From Astropecten irregularis (lineage: Eukaryota > Echinodermata > Asteroidea > Paxillosida > Astropectinidae): DNA of 64,000 nucleotides. Of the stretch, positions 1-14,677 are shown in pieces. Each line of letters opens with the position of its first letter. Positions within the stretch are counted from its first letter, which is position 1. A program made the translations under genes and the position numbers. The DNA lies in assembly GCA_963971285.1 (NCBI GenBank), contig OZ020245.1:24070983-24134982 (forward strand), given 5' to 3'. Below the pieces are notes generated by a model. That model worked only from the letters and a program-made list of their open reading frames with translations, searched no databases and was not told the origin of the DNA.

Positions 1-679
1 CACGCTTTGCGAGAAGGCCGCCGAGCAGGCCCCATTAAAACAGCACTAAGACTATGAGACACTTTTGACGGTAGAGTTGGACATTTCTCCCTGAATACTG
101 AGGCAATCAAGTTGAAACTTGCACGACATGTAGCCCCAGAGGTACTCTACAGGAAAATAAGGGCTGTGCCAAATTCCAAAGTCATTTTCATGGCCGAAAC
201 TCCAAGTATAGCACCACACGCTATGAGAGAAGGCCGCCGAGCAGGCCCCATTAAAACAGCACTAAGACTATGAGACACTTTTGACAGTAGAGTTGGAAAT
301 TTCTCCCTGAATACTGAGGCAATCGAGTTGAAACTTGCACGACATGTAGCCCCAGAAGTACTCTACAGGAAAGAAAGGGCTGTACTGAATTCCAAAGTCA
401 TTTTCATGGCCAAAAATCCAAGTATAGCACCACACGCTTTGCGAGAAGGCCGCCGAGCAGGCCCCATTAAAACAGCACTAAGACTATGAGACACTTTTGA
501 CGGTAGAGTTGGACATTTCTCCCTGAATACTGAGGCAATCAAGTTGAAACTTGCAGGACATGTAGCCCCAGATGTACTTTACAGGAAAATAAGGGCTATG
601 CCAAATTTCAAAGTCATTTTCATGGCCGAAAATCCAAGTATAGCACCACACGCTATGCGAGAAGGCCGCCGAGCAGGCC

Positions 680-2843
680 CCATTAAAACAGCACTTAGAC
701 TATGAGACACTTTTTGACGCTAGAGTTGGACATTTCTCCCTGAATACTGAGGCAATCGAGTTGAAACTTGCACGACATGTAGCCCCAGATGTACTCTACA
801 GGAAAATAAGGGCTGTGCCAAATTCCAAAGTCATTTTCATGGCCGAAACTCCAAGTATAGCACCACACGCTATGCGAGAAGGCCGCCGAGCAGGCCCCAT
901 TAAAACAGCACTAAGACTATGAGACACTTTTGACGGTAGAGTTGGAAATTTCTCCCTGAATACTGAGGCAATCAAGTTGAAACTTGCAGGACATGTAGCC
1001 CCAGATGTACTCTACAGGAAAATAAGGGCTATGCCAAATTTCAAAGTCATTTTCATGGCCGAAACTCCAAGTATAGCACCACACGCTATGCGAGAAGGCC
1101 GCCGAGCAGGCCCCATTAAAACAGCACTTAGACTATGAGACACTTTTTGACGGTAGAGTTGGACATTTCTCCCTGAATACTGAGGCAATCGAGTTGAAAC
1201 TTGCACGACATGTAGCCCCAGAGGTACTCTACAGGAAAATAAGGGCTGTGCCAAATTCCAAAGTCATTTTCATGGCCGAAACTCCAAGTATAGCACCACA
1301 CGCTATGAGAGAAGGCCGCCGAGCAGGCCCCATTAAAACAGCACTAAGACTATGAGACACTTTTGACAGTAGAGTTGGAAATTTCTCCCTGAATACTGAG
1401 GCAATCGAGTTGAAACTTGCACGACATGTAGCCCCAGAAGTACTCTACAGGAAAGAAAGGGCTGTACTGAATTCCAAAGTCATTTTCATGGCCGAAAATC
1501 CAAGTATAGCACCACACGCTTTGCGAGAAGGCCGCCGAGCAGGCCCCATTAAAACAGCACTAAGAGTATGAGACACTTTTGACGGTAGAGTTGGACATTT
1601 CTCCCTGAATACTGAGGCAATCGAGTTGAAACTTGCACGACATGTAGCCCCAGATGTACTCTACATGAAAAAATGGGCTGTGCCAAATTCCAAAGTCATT
1701 TTTATGGCCGAAACTCCAAGTATAGCACCACACGCTATGCGAGAAGGCCGCCGAGACGGCCCCATTAAAACAGCACTTAGACTATGAGACACTTTTTGAC
1801 GCTAGAGTTGGACATTTCTCCCTGAATACTGAGGCAATCGAGTTGAAACTTGCACGACATGTAGCCCCAGATGTACTCTACAGGAAAATAAGGGCTGTGC
1901 CAAATTCCAAAGTCATTTTCATGGCCGAAACTCCAAGTATAGCACCACACGCTATGCGAGAAGGCCGCCGAGCAGGCCCCATTAAAACAGCACTAAGACT
2001 ATGAGACACTTTTGACGGTAGAGTTGGAAATTTCTCCCTGAATACTGAGGCAATCAAGTTGAAACTTGCAGGACATGTAGCCCCAGATGTACTCTACAGG
2101 AAAATAAGGGCTATGCCAAATTTCAAAGTCATTTTCATGGCCGAAACTCCAAGTATAGCACCACACGCTATGCGAGAAGGCCGCCGAGCAGGCCCCATTA
2201 AAACAGCACTTAGACTATGAGACACTTTTTGACGGTAGAGTTGGACATTTCTCCCTGAATACTGAGGCAATCGAGTTGAAACTTGCACGACATGTAGCCC
2301 CAGAGGTACTCTACAGGAAAATAAGGGCTGTGCCAAATTCCAAAGTCATTTTCATGGCCGAAACTCCAAGTATAGCACCACACGCTATGAGAGAAGGCCG
2401 CCGAGCAGGCCCCATTAAAACAGCACTAAGACTATGAGACACTTTTGACAGTAGAGTTGGAAATTTCTCCCTGAATACTGAGGCAATCGAGTTGAAACTT
2501 GCACGACATGTAGCCCCAGAAGTACTCTACAGGAAAGAAAGGGCTGTACTGAATTCCAAAGTCATTTTCATGGCCGAAAATCCAAGTATAGCACCACACG
2601 CTTTGCGAGAAGGCCGCCGAGCAGGCCCCATTAAAACAGCACTAAGAGTATGAGACACTTTTGACGGTAGAGTTGGACATTTCTCCCTGAATACTGAGGC
2701 AATCGAGTTGAAACTTGCACGACATGTAGCCCCAGATGTACTCTACATGAAAAAATGGGCTGTGCCAAATTCCAAAGTCATTTTTGTGGCCGAAACTCCA
2801 AGTATAGCACCACACGCTATGCGAGAAGGCCGCCGAGACGGCC
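680..2843. repeat. Higher-order repeat: 5-monomer unit of 1,082 bp, two copies
   Basis: Within family A, two successive blocks of five monomers match almost base for base at an offset of 1,082 bp (three 216-bp plus two 217-bp monomers). Private variants occur in both copies: 'ctacatgaaaaaatggg' near 1,662 and 2,744, and 'gagacggcc' near 1,754 and 2,836. One visible difference is 'tttttatggcc' near 1,698 against 'tttttgtggcc' near 2,780. Block ends are approximate. Confidence 0.85.
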
Positions 2844-4339
2844 CCATTAAAACAGCACTAAGACTATGAGACACTTTTGACAGTAGAGTTGGAAATTTTT
2901 CCCTGAATACTGAGGCAATCAAGTTGAAACTTGCACGACATGTAGCCCCAGATGTACTCTACAGGAAAGAAAGGGCTGTACTAAATTCCAAAGTCATTTT
3001 CATGGCCGAAACTCCAAGTATAGCACCACACGCTATGCGAGAAGGCCGCCGAGCAGGCCCCATTAAAACAGCACTAAGACTATGAGACACTTTTGACGGT
3101 AGAGTTGGAAATTTCTCCCTGAATACTGAGGCAATCGAGTTGAAATTTGCACGACATGTAGCCCCAGATGTACTCTACAGGAAAATAAGGGCTGTGCCAA
3201 ATTCCAAAGTCATTTTCATGGCCGAAAATCCAAGTATAGCACCACACGCTATGCGAGAAGGCCGCCGAGCAGGCCCCATTAAAACAGCACTTAGACTATG
3301 AGACACTTTTTGACGCTAGAGTTGGACATTTCTCCCTGAATACTGAGGCAATCGAGTTGAAACTTGCACGACATGTAGCCCCAGATGTACTCTACAGGAA
3401 AATAAGGGCTGTGCCAAATTCCAAAGTCATTTTCATGGCCGAAACTCCAAGTATAGCACCACACGCTATGCGAGAAGGCCGCCGAGCAGGCCCCATTAAA
3501 ACAGCACTAAGACTATGAGACACTTTTTGACGCTAGAGTTGGACATTTCTCCCTGAATACTGAGGCAATCGAGTTGAAACTTGCACGACATGTAGCCCCA
3601 GATGTACTCTACAGGAAAATAAGGGCTGTGCCAAATTCCAAAGTCATTTTCATGGCCGAAAATCCAAGTATAGCACCACACGCTATGCGAGAAGGCCGCC
3701 GACTATGAGACACTTTTTGACGCTAGAGTTGGACATTTCTCCCTGAATACTGAGGCAATCGAGTTGAAACTTGCACGACATGTAGCCCCAGATGTACTCT
3801 ACAGGAAAGAAAGGGCTGTACTGAATTCCAAAGTCATTTTCATGGCCGAAAATCCAAGTATAGCACCACACGCTATGCGAGAAGGCCGCCGAGCAGGCCC
3901 CATTAAAACAGCACTAAGACTATGAGACACTTTTGACGGTAGAGTTGGAAATTTCTCCCTGAATACTGAGGCAATCAAGTTGAAACTTGCAGGACATGTA
4001 GCCCCAGATGTACTCTACAGGAAAATAAGGGCTATGCCAAATTTCAAAGTCATTTTCATGACCGAAAATCCAAGTATAGCACCACACGCTATGCGAGAAG
4101 GCCGCCGAGCAGGCCCCATTAAAACAGCACTTAGACTATGAGACACTTTTTGACGCTAGAGTTGGACATTTCTCCCTGAATACTGAGGCAATCGAGTTGA
4201 AACTTGCACGACATGTAGCCCCAGATGTACTCTACAGGAAAATAAGGGCTGTGCCAAATTCCAAAGACATTTTCATGGCCGAAAATCCAAGTATAGCACC
4301 ACACGCTATGCGAGAAGGCCGCCGAGCAGGCCCCATTAA

Positions 4340-7300
4340 AACAGCACTTGGACTATGAGACACTTTTTGACGCTAGAGTTGGACATTTCTCCCTGAATAC
4401 TGAGGCAATCGAGTTGAAACTTGCACGACATGTAGCCCCAGATGTAATCTACAGGGAAATAAGGGCTGTGCCAAATTCCAAAGTCATTTTCATGGCCGAA
4501 ACTCCAAGTATAGCACCACACGCTATGCAAGAAGGCCGCCGAGCAGGCCCCATTAAAACAGCACTTAGACTATGAGACACTTTTTGACGCTAGAGTTGGA
4601 CATTTCTCCCTGAATACTGAGGCAATCGAGTTGAAACTTGCACGACAAGTAGCCCCAGATGTACTCTACAGGCAAATAAGGGCTGTGCCAAATTCCAAAG
4701 TCATTTTCATGGCCGACACTCCAAGTATAGCACCACACGCTATGCGAGAAGGCCGCCGAGCAGGCCCCATTAAAACAGCACTAAGACTATGAGACACTTT
4801 TGACAGTAGAGTTGGAAATTTCTCCCTGAATACTGAGGCAATCGAGTTGAAACTTGCACGACATGTAGCCCCAGATGTACTCTACAGGAAAATAAGGGCT
4901 GTGCCAAATTCCAAAGTCATTTTCATGGCCGAAAATCCAAGTATAGCACCACACGCTATGCGAGAAGGCCGCCGAGCAGGCCCCATTAAAACAGCACTTA
5001 GACTATGAGACACTTTTTGACGCTAGAGTTGGAAATTTCTCCCTGAATACTGAGGCAATCGAGTTGAAACTTGCACGACATGTAGCCCCAGATGTACTCT
5101 ACAGGAAAATAAGGGCTGTGCCAAATTCCAAAGTAATTTTCATGGCCGAAAATCCAAGTATAGCACCACACGCTATGCGAGAAGGCCGCCGAGCAGGCCC
5201 CATTAAAACAGCACTTAGACTATGAGACACTTTTTGACGCTAGAGTTGGACATTTCTCCCTGAATACTGAGGCAATCGAGTTGAAACTTGCACGACATGT
5301 AGCCCCAGATGTAATCTACAGGGAAATAAGGGCTGTGCCAAATTCCAAAGTCATTTTCATGGCCGAAACTCCAAGTATAGCACCACACGCTATGCAAGAA
5401 GCCCGCCGAGCAGGCCCCATTAAAACAGCACTTAGACTATGAGACACTTTTTGACGCTAGAGTTGGACATTTCTCCCTGAATACTGAGGCAATCGAGTTG
5501 AAACTTGCACGACATGTAGCCCCAGATGTACTCTACAGGAAAATAAGGGCTGTGCCAAATTCCAAAGTCATTTTCATGGCCGAAAATCCAAGTATAGCAC
5601 CACACGCTATGCGAGAAGGCCGCCGAGCAGGCCCCATTAAAACAGCACTTAGACTATGAGACACTTTTTGACGCTAGAGTTGGACATTTCTCCCTGAATA
5701 CTGAGGCAATCGAGTTGAAACTTGCACGACATGTAGCCCCAGATGTACTCTACAGGAAAATAAGGGCTGTGCCAAATTCCAAAGTCATTTTCATGGCCGA
5801 AACTCCAAGTATAGCACCACACGCTATGCGAGAAGGCCGCCGAGCAGGCCCCATTAAAACAGCACTAAGACTATGAGACACTTTTGACAGTAGAGTTGGA
5901 AATTTCTCCCTGAATACTGAGGCAAACGAGTTGAAACTTGCACGACATGTAGCCCCAGATGTACTCTACAGGAAAGAAAGGGCTGTACTGAATTCCAAAG
6001 TCATTTTCATGGCCGAAAATCCAAGTATAGCACCACACGCTATGCGAGAAGGCCGCCGAGCAGGCCCCATTAAAACAGCACTTAGACTATGAGACACTTT
6101 TTGACGCTAGAGTTGGACATTTCTCCCTGAATACTGAGGCAATCGAGTTGAAACTTGCACGACATGTAGCCCCAGATGTAATCTACAGGGAAATAAGGGC
6201 TGTGCCAAATTCCAAAGTCATTTTCATGGCCGAAACTCCAAGTATAGCACCACACGCTATGCAAGAAGGCCGCCGAGCAGGCCCCATTAAAACAGCACTT
6301 AGACTATGAGACACTTTTTGACGCTAGAGTTGGACATTTCTCCCTGAATACTGAGGCAATCGAGTTGAAACTTGCACGACAAGTAGCCCCAGATGTACTC
6401 TACAGGCAAATAAGGGCTGTGCCAAATTCCAAAGTCATTTTCATGGCCGACACTCCAAGTATAGCACCACACGCTATGCGAGAAGGCCGCCGAGCAGGCC
6501 CCATTAAAACAGCACTAAGACTATGAGACACTTTTGACAGTAGAGTTGGAAATTTCTCCCTGAATACTGAGGCAATCGAGTTGAAACTTGCACGACATGT
6601 AGCCCCAGATGTACTCTACAGGAAAATAAGGGCTGTGCCAAATTCCAAAGTCATTTTCATGGCCGAAAATCCAAGTATAGCACCACACGCTATGCGAGAA
6701 GGCCGCCGAGCAGGCCCCATTAAAACAGCACTTAGACTATGAGACACTTTTTGACGCTAGAGTTGGACATTTCTCCCTGAATACTGAGGCAATCGAGTTG
6801 AAACTTGCACGACATGTAGCCCCAGATGTACTCTACAGGAAAATAAGGGCTGTGCCAAATTCCAAAGTCATTTTCATGGCCGAAAATCCAAGTATAGCAC
6901 CACACGCTATGCGAGAAGGCCGCCGAGCAGGCCCCATTAAAACAGCACTTAGACTATGAGACACTTTTTGACGCTAGAGTTGGACATTTCTCCCTGAATA
7001 CTGAGGCAATCGAGTTGAAACTTGCACGACATGTAGCCCCAGATGTAATCTACAGGGAAATAAGGGCTGTGCCAAATTCCAAAGTCATTTTCATGGCCGA
7101 AACTCCAAGTATAGCACCACACGCTATGCAAGAAGCCCGCCGAGCAGGCCCCATTAAAACAGCACTTAGACTATGAGACACTTTTTGACGCTAGAGTTGG
7201 ACATTTCTCCCTGAATACTGAGGCAATCGAGTTGAAACTTGCACGACATGTAGCCCCAGATGTACTCTACAGGAAAATAAGGGCTGTGCCAAATTCCAAA

Positions 7301-7810
7301 GTCATTTTCATGGCCGAAAATCCAAGTATAGCACCACACGCTATGCGAGAAGGCCGCCGAGCAGGCCCCATTAAAACAGCACTTAGACTATGAGACACTT
7401 TTTGACGCTAGAGTTGGACATTTCTCCCTGAATACTGAGGCAATCGAGTTGAAACTTGCACGACATGTAGCCCCAGATGTACTCTACAGGAAAATAAGGG
7501 CTGTGCCAAATTCCAAAGTCATTTTCATGGCCGAAACTCCAAGTATAGCACCACACGCTATGCGAGAAGGCCGCCGAGCAGGCCCCATTAAAACAGCACT
7601 AAGACTATGAGACACTTTTGACAGTAGAGTTGGAAATTTCTCCCTGAATACTGAGGCAAACGAGTTGAAACTTGCACGACATGTAGCCCCAGATGTACTC
7701 TACAGGAAAGAAAGGGCTGTACTGAATTCCAAAGTCATTTTCATGGCCGAAAATCCAAGTATAGCACCACACGCTATGCGAGAAGGCCGCCGAGCAGGCC
7801 CCATTAAAAC
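4340..7810. repeat. Higher-order repeat: 8-monomer unit of 1,734 bp, two copies
   Basis: Two adjacent blocks of eight monomers repeat at exactly 1,734 bp. Marker variants shared by both include 'cgacaagtagcc' (near 4,642 and 6,376), 'ggccgacactcc' (near 4,713 and 6,447) and 'ggcaaacgag' (near 5,931 and 7,665). A weaker four-monomer periodicity of 867 bp is nested inside, seen in the spacing of the 'atgcaagaa' variant (about 4,525, 5,392, 6,259 and 7,126). Confidence 0.85.
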
Positions 7811-8672
7811 AGCACTAAGACTATGAGACACTTTTGACGGTAGAGTTGGAAATTTCTCCCTGAATACTGAGGCAATCAAGTTGAAACTTGCAGGACATGT
7901 AGCCCCAGATGTACTCTACAGGAAAATAAGGGCTATGCCAAATTTCAAAGTCATTTTCATGACCGAAAATCCAAGTATAGCACCACACGCTATGCGAGAA
8001 GGCCGCCGAGCAGGCCCCATTAAAACAGCACTTAGACTATGAGACACTTTTTGACGCTAGAGTTGGACATTTCTCCCTGAATACTGAGGCAATCGAGTTG
8101 AAACCTGCACGACATGTAGCCCCAGATGTACTCTACAGGAAAATAAGGGCTGTGCCAAATTCCAAAGTCATTTTCATGGCCGAAAATCCAAGTATAGCAC
8201 CACACGCTATGCGAGAAGGCCGCCGAGCAGGCCCCATTAAAACAGCACTTAGACTATGAGACACTTTTTGACGCTAGAGTTGGACATTTCTCCCTGAATA
8301 CTGAGGCAATCGAGTTGAAACTTGCACGACATGTAGCCCCAGATGTACTCTACAGGCAAATAAGGGCTGTGCCAAATTCCAAAGTCATTTTCATGGCCGA
8401 AACTCCAAGTATAGCACCACACGCTATGCGAGAAGGCCGCCGAGCAGGCCCCATTAAAACAGCACTAAGACTATGAGACACTTTTTGACGCTAGAGTTGG
8501 ACATTTCTCCCTGAATACTGAGGCAATCGAGTTGAAACTTGCACGACATGTAGCCCCAGATGTAATCTACAGGGAAATAAGGGCTGTGCCAAATTCCAAA
8601 GTCATTTTCATGGCCGAAACTCCAAGTATAGCACCACACGCTATGCAAGAAGCCCGCCGAGCAGGCCCCATT

Positions 8673-11600
8673 AAAACAGCACTTAGACTATGAGACACTT
8701 TTTGACGCTAGAGTTGGACATTTCTCCCTGAATACTGAGGCAATCGAGTTGAAACTTGCACGACATGTAGCCCCAGATGTACTCTACAGGAAAATAAGGG
8801 CTGTGCCAAATTCCAAAGTCATTTTCATGGCCGAAAATCCAAGTATAGCACCACACGCTATGCGAGAAGGCCGCCGAGCAGGCCCCATTAAAACAGCACT
8901 TAGACTATGAGACACTTTTTGACGCTAGAGTTGGACATTTCTCCCTGAATACTGAGGCAATCGAGTTGAAACTTGCACGACATGTAGCCCCAGATGTACT
9001 CTACAGGAAAATAAGGGCTGTGCCAAATTCCAAAGTCATTTTCATGGCCGAAACTCCAAGTATAGCACCACACGCTATGCGAGAAGGCCGCCGAGCAGGC
9101 CCCATTAAAACAGCACTAAGACTTTGAGACACTTTTGACAGTAGAGTTGGAAATTTCTCCCTGAATACTGAGGCAATCGAGTTGAAACTTGCACGACATG
9201 TAGCCCCAGATGTACTCTACAGGAAAAAAAGGGCTGTACTGAATTCCAAAGTCATTTTCATGGCCGAAAATCCAAGTATAGCACCACACGCTATGCGAGA
9301 AGGCCGCCGAGCAGGCCCCATTAAAACAGCACTAAGACTATGAGACACTTTTGACAGTAGAGTTGGACATTTCTCCCTGAATACTGAGGCAATCGAGTTG
9401 AAACTTGCACGACATGTAGCCCCAGATGTACTCTACAGGAAAATAAGGGCTGTGCCAAATTCCAAAGTCATTTTCATGGCCGAAAATCCAAGTATAGCAC
9501 CACACGCTATGCGAGAAGGCCGCCGAGCAGGCCCCATTAAAACAGCACTTAGACTATGAGACACTTTTTGACGCTAGAGTTGGACATTTCTCCCTGAATA
9601 CTGAGGCAATCGAGTTGAAACTTGCACGACATGTAGCCCCAGATGTAATCTACAGGGAAATAAGGGCTGTGCCAAATTCCAAAGTCATTTTCATGGCCGA
9701 AACTCCAAGTATAGCACCACACGCTATGCAAGAAGCCCGCCGAGCAGGCCCCATTAAAACAGCACTTAGACTATGAGACACTTTTTGACGCTAGAGTTGG
9801 ACATTTCTCCCTGAATACTGAGGCAATCGAGTTGAAACTTGCACGACATGTAGCCCCAGATGTACTCTACAGGAAAATAAGGGCTGTGCCAAATTCCAAA
9901 GTCATTTTCATGGCCGAAAATCCAAGTATAGCACCACACGCTATGCGAGAAGGCCGCCGAGCAGGCCCCATTAAAACAGCACTTAGACTATGAGACACTT
10001 TTTGACGCTAGAGTTGGACATTTCTCCCTGAATACTGAGGCAATCGAGTTGAAACTTGCACGACATGTAGCCCCAGATGTACTCTACAGGAAAATAAGGG
10101 CTGTGCCAAATTCCAAAGTCATTTTCATGGCCGAAACTCCAAGTATAGCACCACACGCTATGCGAGAAGGCCGCCGAGCAGGCCCCATTAAAACAGCACT
10201 AAGACTATGAGACACTTTTGACAGTAGAGTTGGAAATTTCTCCCTGAATACTGAGGCAAACGAGTTGAAACTTGCACGACATGTAGCCCCAGATGTACTC
10301 TACAGGAAAATAAGGGCTGTACTGAATTCCAAAGTCATTTTCATGGCCGAAAATCCAAGTATAGCACCACACGCTATGCGAGAAGGCCGCCGAGCAGGCC
10401 CCATTAAAACAGCACTAAGACTATGAGACACTTTTGACGGTAGAGTTGGAAATTTCTCCCTGAATACTGAGGCAATCAAGTTGAAACTTGCAGGACATGT
10501 AGCCCCAGATGTACTCTAGAGGAAAATAAGGGCTATGCCAAATTTCAAAGTCATTTTCATGACCGAAAATCCAAGTATAGCACCACACGCTATGCGAGAA
10601 GGCCGCCGAGCAGGCCCCATTAAAACAGCACTTAGACTATGAGACACTTTTTGACGCTAGAGTTGGACATTTCTCCCTGAATACTGAGGCAATCGAGTTG
10701 AAACTTGCACGACATGTAGCCCCAGATGTACTCTACAGGAAAATAAGGGCTGTGTCAAATTCCAAAGTCATTTTCATGGCCGAAAATCCAAGTATAGCAC
10801 CACACGCTATGCGAGAAGGCCGCCGAGCAGGCCCCATTTAAACAGCACTTAGACTATGAGACACTTTTTGACGCTAGAGTTGGACATTTCTCCCTGAATA
10901 CTGAGGCAATCGAGTTGAAACTTGCACGACATGTAGCCCCAGATGTACTCTACAGGAAAATAAGGGCTGTGCCAAATTCCAAAGTCATTTTCATGGCCGA
11001 AACTCCAAGTATAGCACCACACGCTATGCGAGAAGGCCGCCGAGCAGGCCCCATTAAAACAGCACTAAGACTATGAGACACTTTTGACAGTAGAGTTGGA
11101 AATTTCTCCCTGAATACTGAGGCAATCGAGTTGAAACTTGCACGACATGTAGCCCCAGATGTACTCTACAGGAAAGAAAGGGCTGTACTGAATTCCAAAG
11201 TCATTTTCATGGCCGAAAATCCAAGTATAGCACCACACGCTATGCGAGAAGGCCGCCGAGCAGGCCCCATTAAAACAGCACTAAGACTATGAGACACTTT
11301 TGACGGTAGAGTTGGAAATTTCTCCCTGAATACTGAGGCAATCAAGTTGAAACTTGCAGGACATGTAGCCCCAGATGTACTCTACAGGAAAATAAGGGCT
11401 ATGCCAAATTTCAAAGTCATTTTCATGACCGAAAATCCAAGTATAGCACCACACGCTATGCGAGAAGGCCGCCGAGCAGGCCCCATTAAAACAGCACTTA
11501 GACTATGAGACACTTTTTGACGCTAGAGTTGGACATTTCTCCCTGAATACTGAGGCAATCGAGTTGAAACTTGCACGACATGTAGCCCCAGATGTACTCT

Positions 11601-14600
11601 ACAGGAAAATAAGGGCTGTGCCAAATTCCAAAGACATTTTCATGGCCGAAAATCCAAGTATAGCACCACACGCTATGCGAGAAGGCCGCCGAGCAGGCCC
11701 CATTAAAACAGCACTTAGACTATGAGACACTTTTTGACGCTAGAGTTGGACATTTCTCCCTGAATACTGAGGCAATCGAGTTGAAACTTGCACGACATGT
11801 AGCCCCAGATGTAATCTACAGGGAAATAAGGGCTGTGCCAAATTCCAAAGTCATTTTCATGGCCGAAACTCCAAGTATAGCACCACACGCTATGCAAGAA
11901 GGCCGCCGAGCAGGCCCCATTAAAACAGCACTTAGACTATGAGACACTTTTTGACGCTAGAGTTGGACATTTCTCCCTGAATACTGAGGCAATCGAGTTG
12001 AAACTTGCACGACATGTAGCCCCAGATGTACTCTACAGGAAAATAAGGGCTGTGCCAAATTCCAAAGTCATTTTCATGGCCGAAAATCCAAGTATAGCAC
12101 CACACGCTATGCGAGAAGGCCGCCGAGCAGGCCCCATTAAAACAGCACTTAGACTATGAGACACTTTTTGACGCTAGAGTTGGACATTTCTCCCTGAATA
12201 CTGAGGCAATCGAGTTGAAACTTGCACGACATGTAGCCCCAGATGTACTCTACAGGCAAATAAGGGCTGTGCCAAATTCCAAAGTCATTTTCATGGCCGA
12301 AACTCCAAGTATAGCACCACACGCTATGCGAGAAGGCCGCCGAGCAGGCCCCATTAAAACAGCACTAAGACTATGAGACACTTTTTGACGCTAGAGTTGG
12401 ACATTTCTCCCTGAATACTGAGGCAATCGAGTTGAAACTTGCACGACATGTAGCCCCAGATGTACTCTACAGGAAAATAAGGGCTGTGCCAAATTCCAAA
12501 GTCATTTTCATGGCCGAAACTCCAAGTATAGCACCACACGCTATGCAAGAAGCCCGCCGAGCAGGCCCCATTAAAACAGCACTTAGACTATGAGACACTT
12601 TTTGACGCTAGAGTTGGACATTTCTCCCTGAATACTGAGGCAATCGAGTTGAAACTTGCACGACATGTAGCCCCAGATGTACTCTACAGGAAAATAAGGG
12701 CTGTGTCAAATTCCAAAGTCATTTTCATGGCCGAAAATCCAAGTATAGCACCACACGCTATGCGAGAAGGCCGCCGAGCAGGCCCCATTTAAACAGCACT
12801 TAGACTATGAGACACTTTTTGACGCTAGAGTTGGACATTTCTCCCTGAATACTGAGGCAATCGAGTTGAAACTTGCACGACATGTAGCCCCAGATGTACT
12901 CTACAGGAAAATAAGGGCTGTGCCAAATTCCAAAGTCATTTTCATGGCCGAAAATCCAAGTATAGCACCACACGCTATGCGAGAAGGCCGCCGAGCAGGC
13001 CCCATTAAAACAGCACTTAGACTATGAGACACTTTTTGACGCTAGAGTTGGACATTTCTCCCTGAATACTGAGGCAATCGAGTTGAAACTTGCACGACAT
13101 GTAGCCCCAGATGTACTCTACAGGAAAATAAGGGCTGTGCCAAATTCCAAAGTCATTTTCATGGCCGAAACTCCAAGTATAGCACCACACGCTATGCGAG
13201 AAGGCCGCCGAGCAGGCCCCATTAAAACAGCACTAAGACTTTGAGACACTTTTGACAGTAGAGTTGGAAATTTCTCCCTGAATACTGAGGCAATCGAGTT
13301 GAAACTTGCACGACATGTAGCCCCAGATGTACTCTACAGGAAAAAAAGGGCTGTACTGAATTCCAAAGTCATTTTCATGGCCGAAAATCCAAGTATAGCA
13401 CCACACGCTATGCGAGAAGGCCGCCGAGCAGGCCCCATTAAAACAGCACTAAGACTATGAGACACTTTTGACAGTAGAGTTGGACATTTCTCCCTGAATA
13501 CTGAGGCAATCGAGTTGAAACTTGCACGACATGTAGCCCCAGATGTACTCTACAGGAAAATAAGGGCTGTGCCAAATTCCAAAGTCATTTTCATGGCCGA
13601 AAATCCAAGTATAGCACCACACGCTATGCGAGAAGGCCGCCGAGCAGGCCCCATTAAAACAGCACTTAGACTATGAGACACTTTTTGACGCTAGAGTTGG
13701 ACATTTCTCCCTGAATACTGAGGCAATCGAGTTGAAACTTGCACGACATGTAGCCCCAGATGTAATCTACAGGGAAATAAGGGCTGTGCCAAATTCCAAA
13801 GTCATTTTCATGGCCGAAACTCCAAGTATAGCACCACACGCTATGCAAGAAGCCCGCCGAGCAGGCCCCATTAAAACAGCACTTAGACTATGAGACACTT
13901 TTTGACGCTAGAGTTGGACATTTCTCCCTGAATACTGAGGCAATCGAGTTGAAACTTGCACGACATGTAGCCCCAGATGTACTCTACAGGAAAATAAGGG
14001 CTGTGCCAAATTCCAAAGTCATTTTCATGGCCGAAAATCCAAGTATAGCACCACACGCTATGCGAGAAGGCCGCCGAGCAGGCCCCATTAAAACAGCACT
14101 TAGACTATGAGACACTTTTTGACGCTAGAGTTGGACATTTCTCCCTGAATACTGAGGCAATCGAGTTGAAACTTGCACGACATGTAGCCCCAGATGTACT
14201 CTACAGGAAAATAAGGGCTGTGCCAAATTCCAAAGTCATTTTCATGGCCGAAACTCCAAGTATAGCACCACACGCTATGCGAGAAGGCCGCCGAGCAGGC
14301 CCCATTAAAACAGCACTAAGACTATGAGACACTTTTGACAGTAGAGTTGGAAATTTCTCCCTGAATACTGAGGCAAACGAGTTGAAACTTGCACGACATG
14401 TAGCCCCAGATGTACTCTACAGGAAAATAAGGGCTGTACTGAATTCCAAAGTCATTTTCATGGCCGAAAATCCAAGTATAGCACCACACGCTATGCGAGA
14501 AGGCCGCCGAGCAGGCCCCATTAAAACAGCACTAAGACTATGAGACACTTTTGACGGTAGAGTTGGAAATTTCTCCCTGAATACTGAGGCAATCAAGTTG

Positions 14601-14677
14601 AAACTTGCAGGACATGTAGCCCCAGATGTACTCTAGAGGAAAATAAGGGCTATGCCAAATTTCAAAGTCATTTTCAT
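8673..14677. repeat. Segmental duplication inside the satellite, offset 4,117 bp
   Basis: About 1.9 kb at 8,673-10,560 recurs at 12,790-14,677, an offset of 19 monomers. The rare variant 'gactttgagac' (instead of 'gactatgagac') lies near 9,120 and 13,237, and 'ctctagagg' near 10,514 and 14,631. The match stops where 'atgaccg' (10,560) becomes 'atggccg' (14,677). Ends are approximate. Confidence 0.8.
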
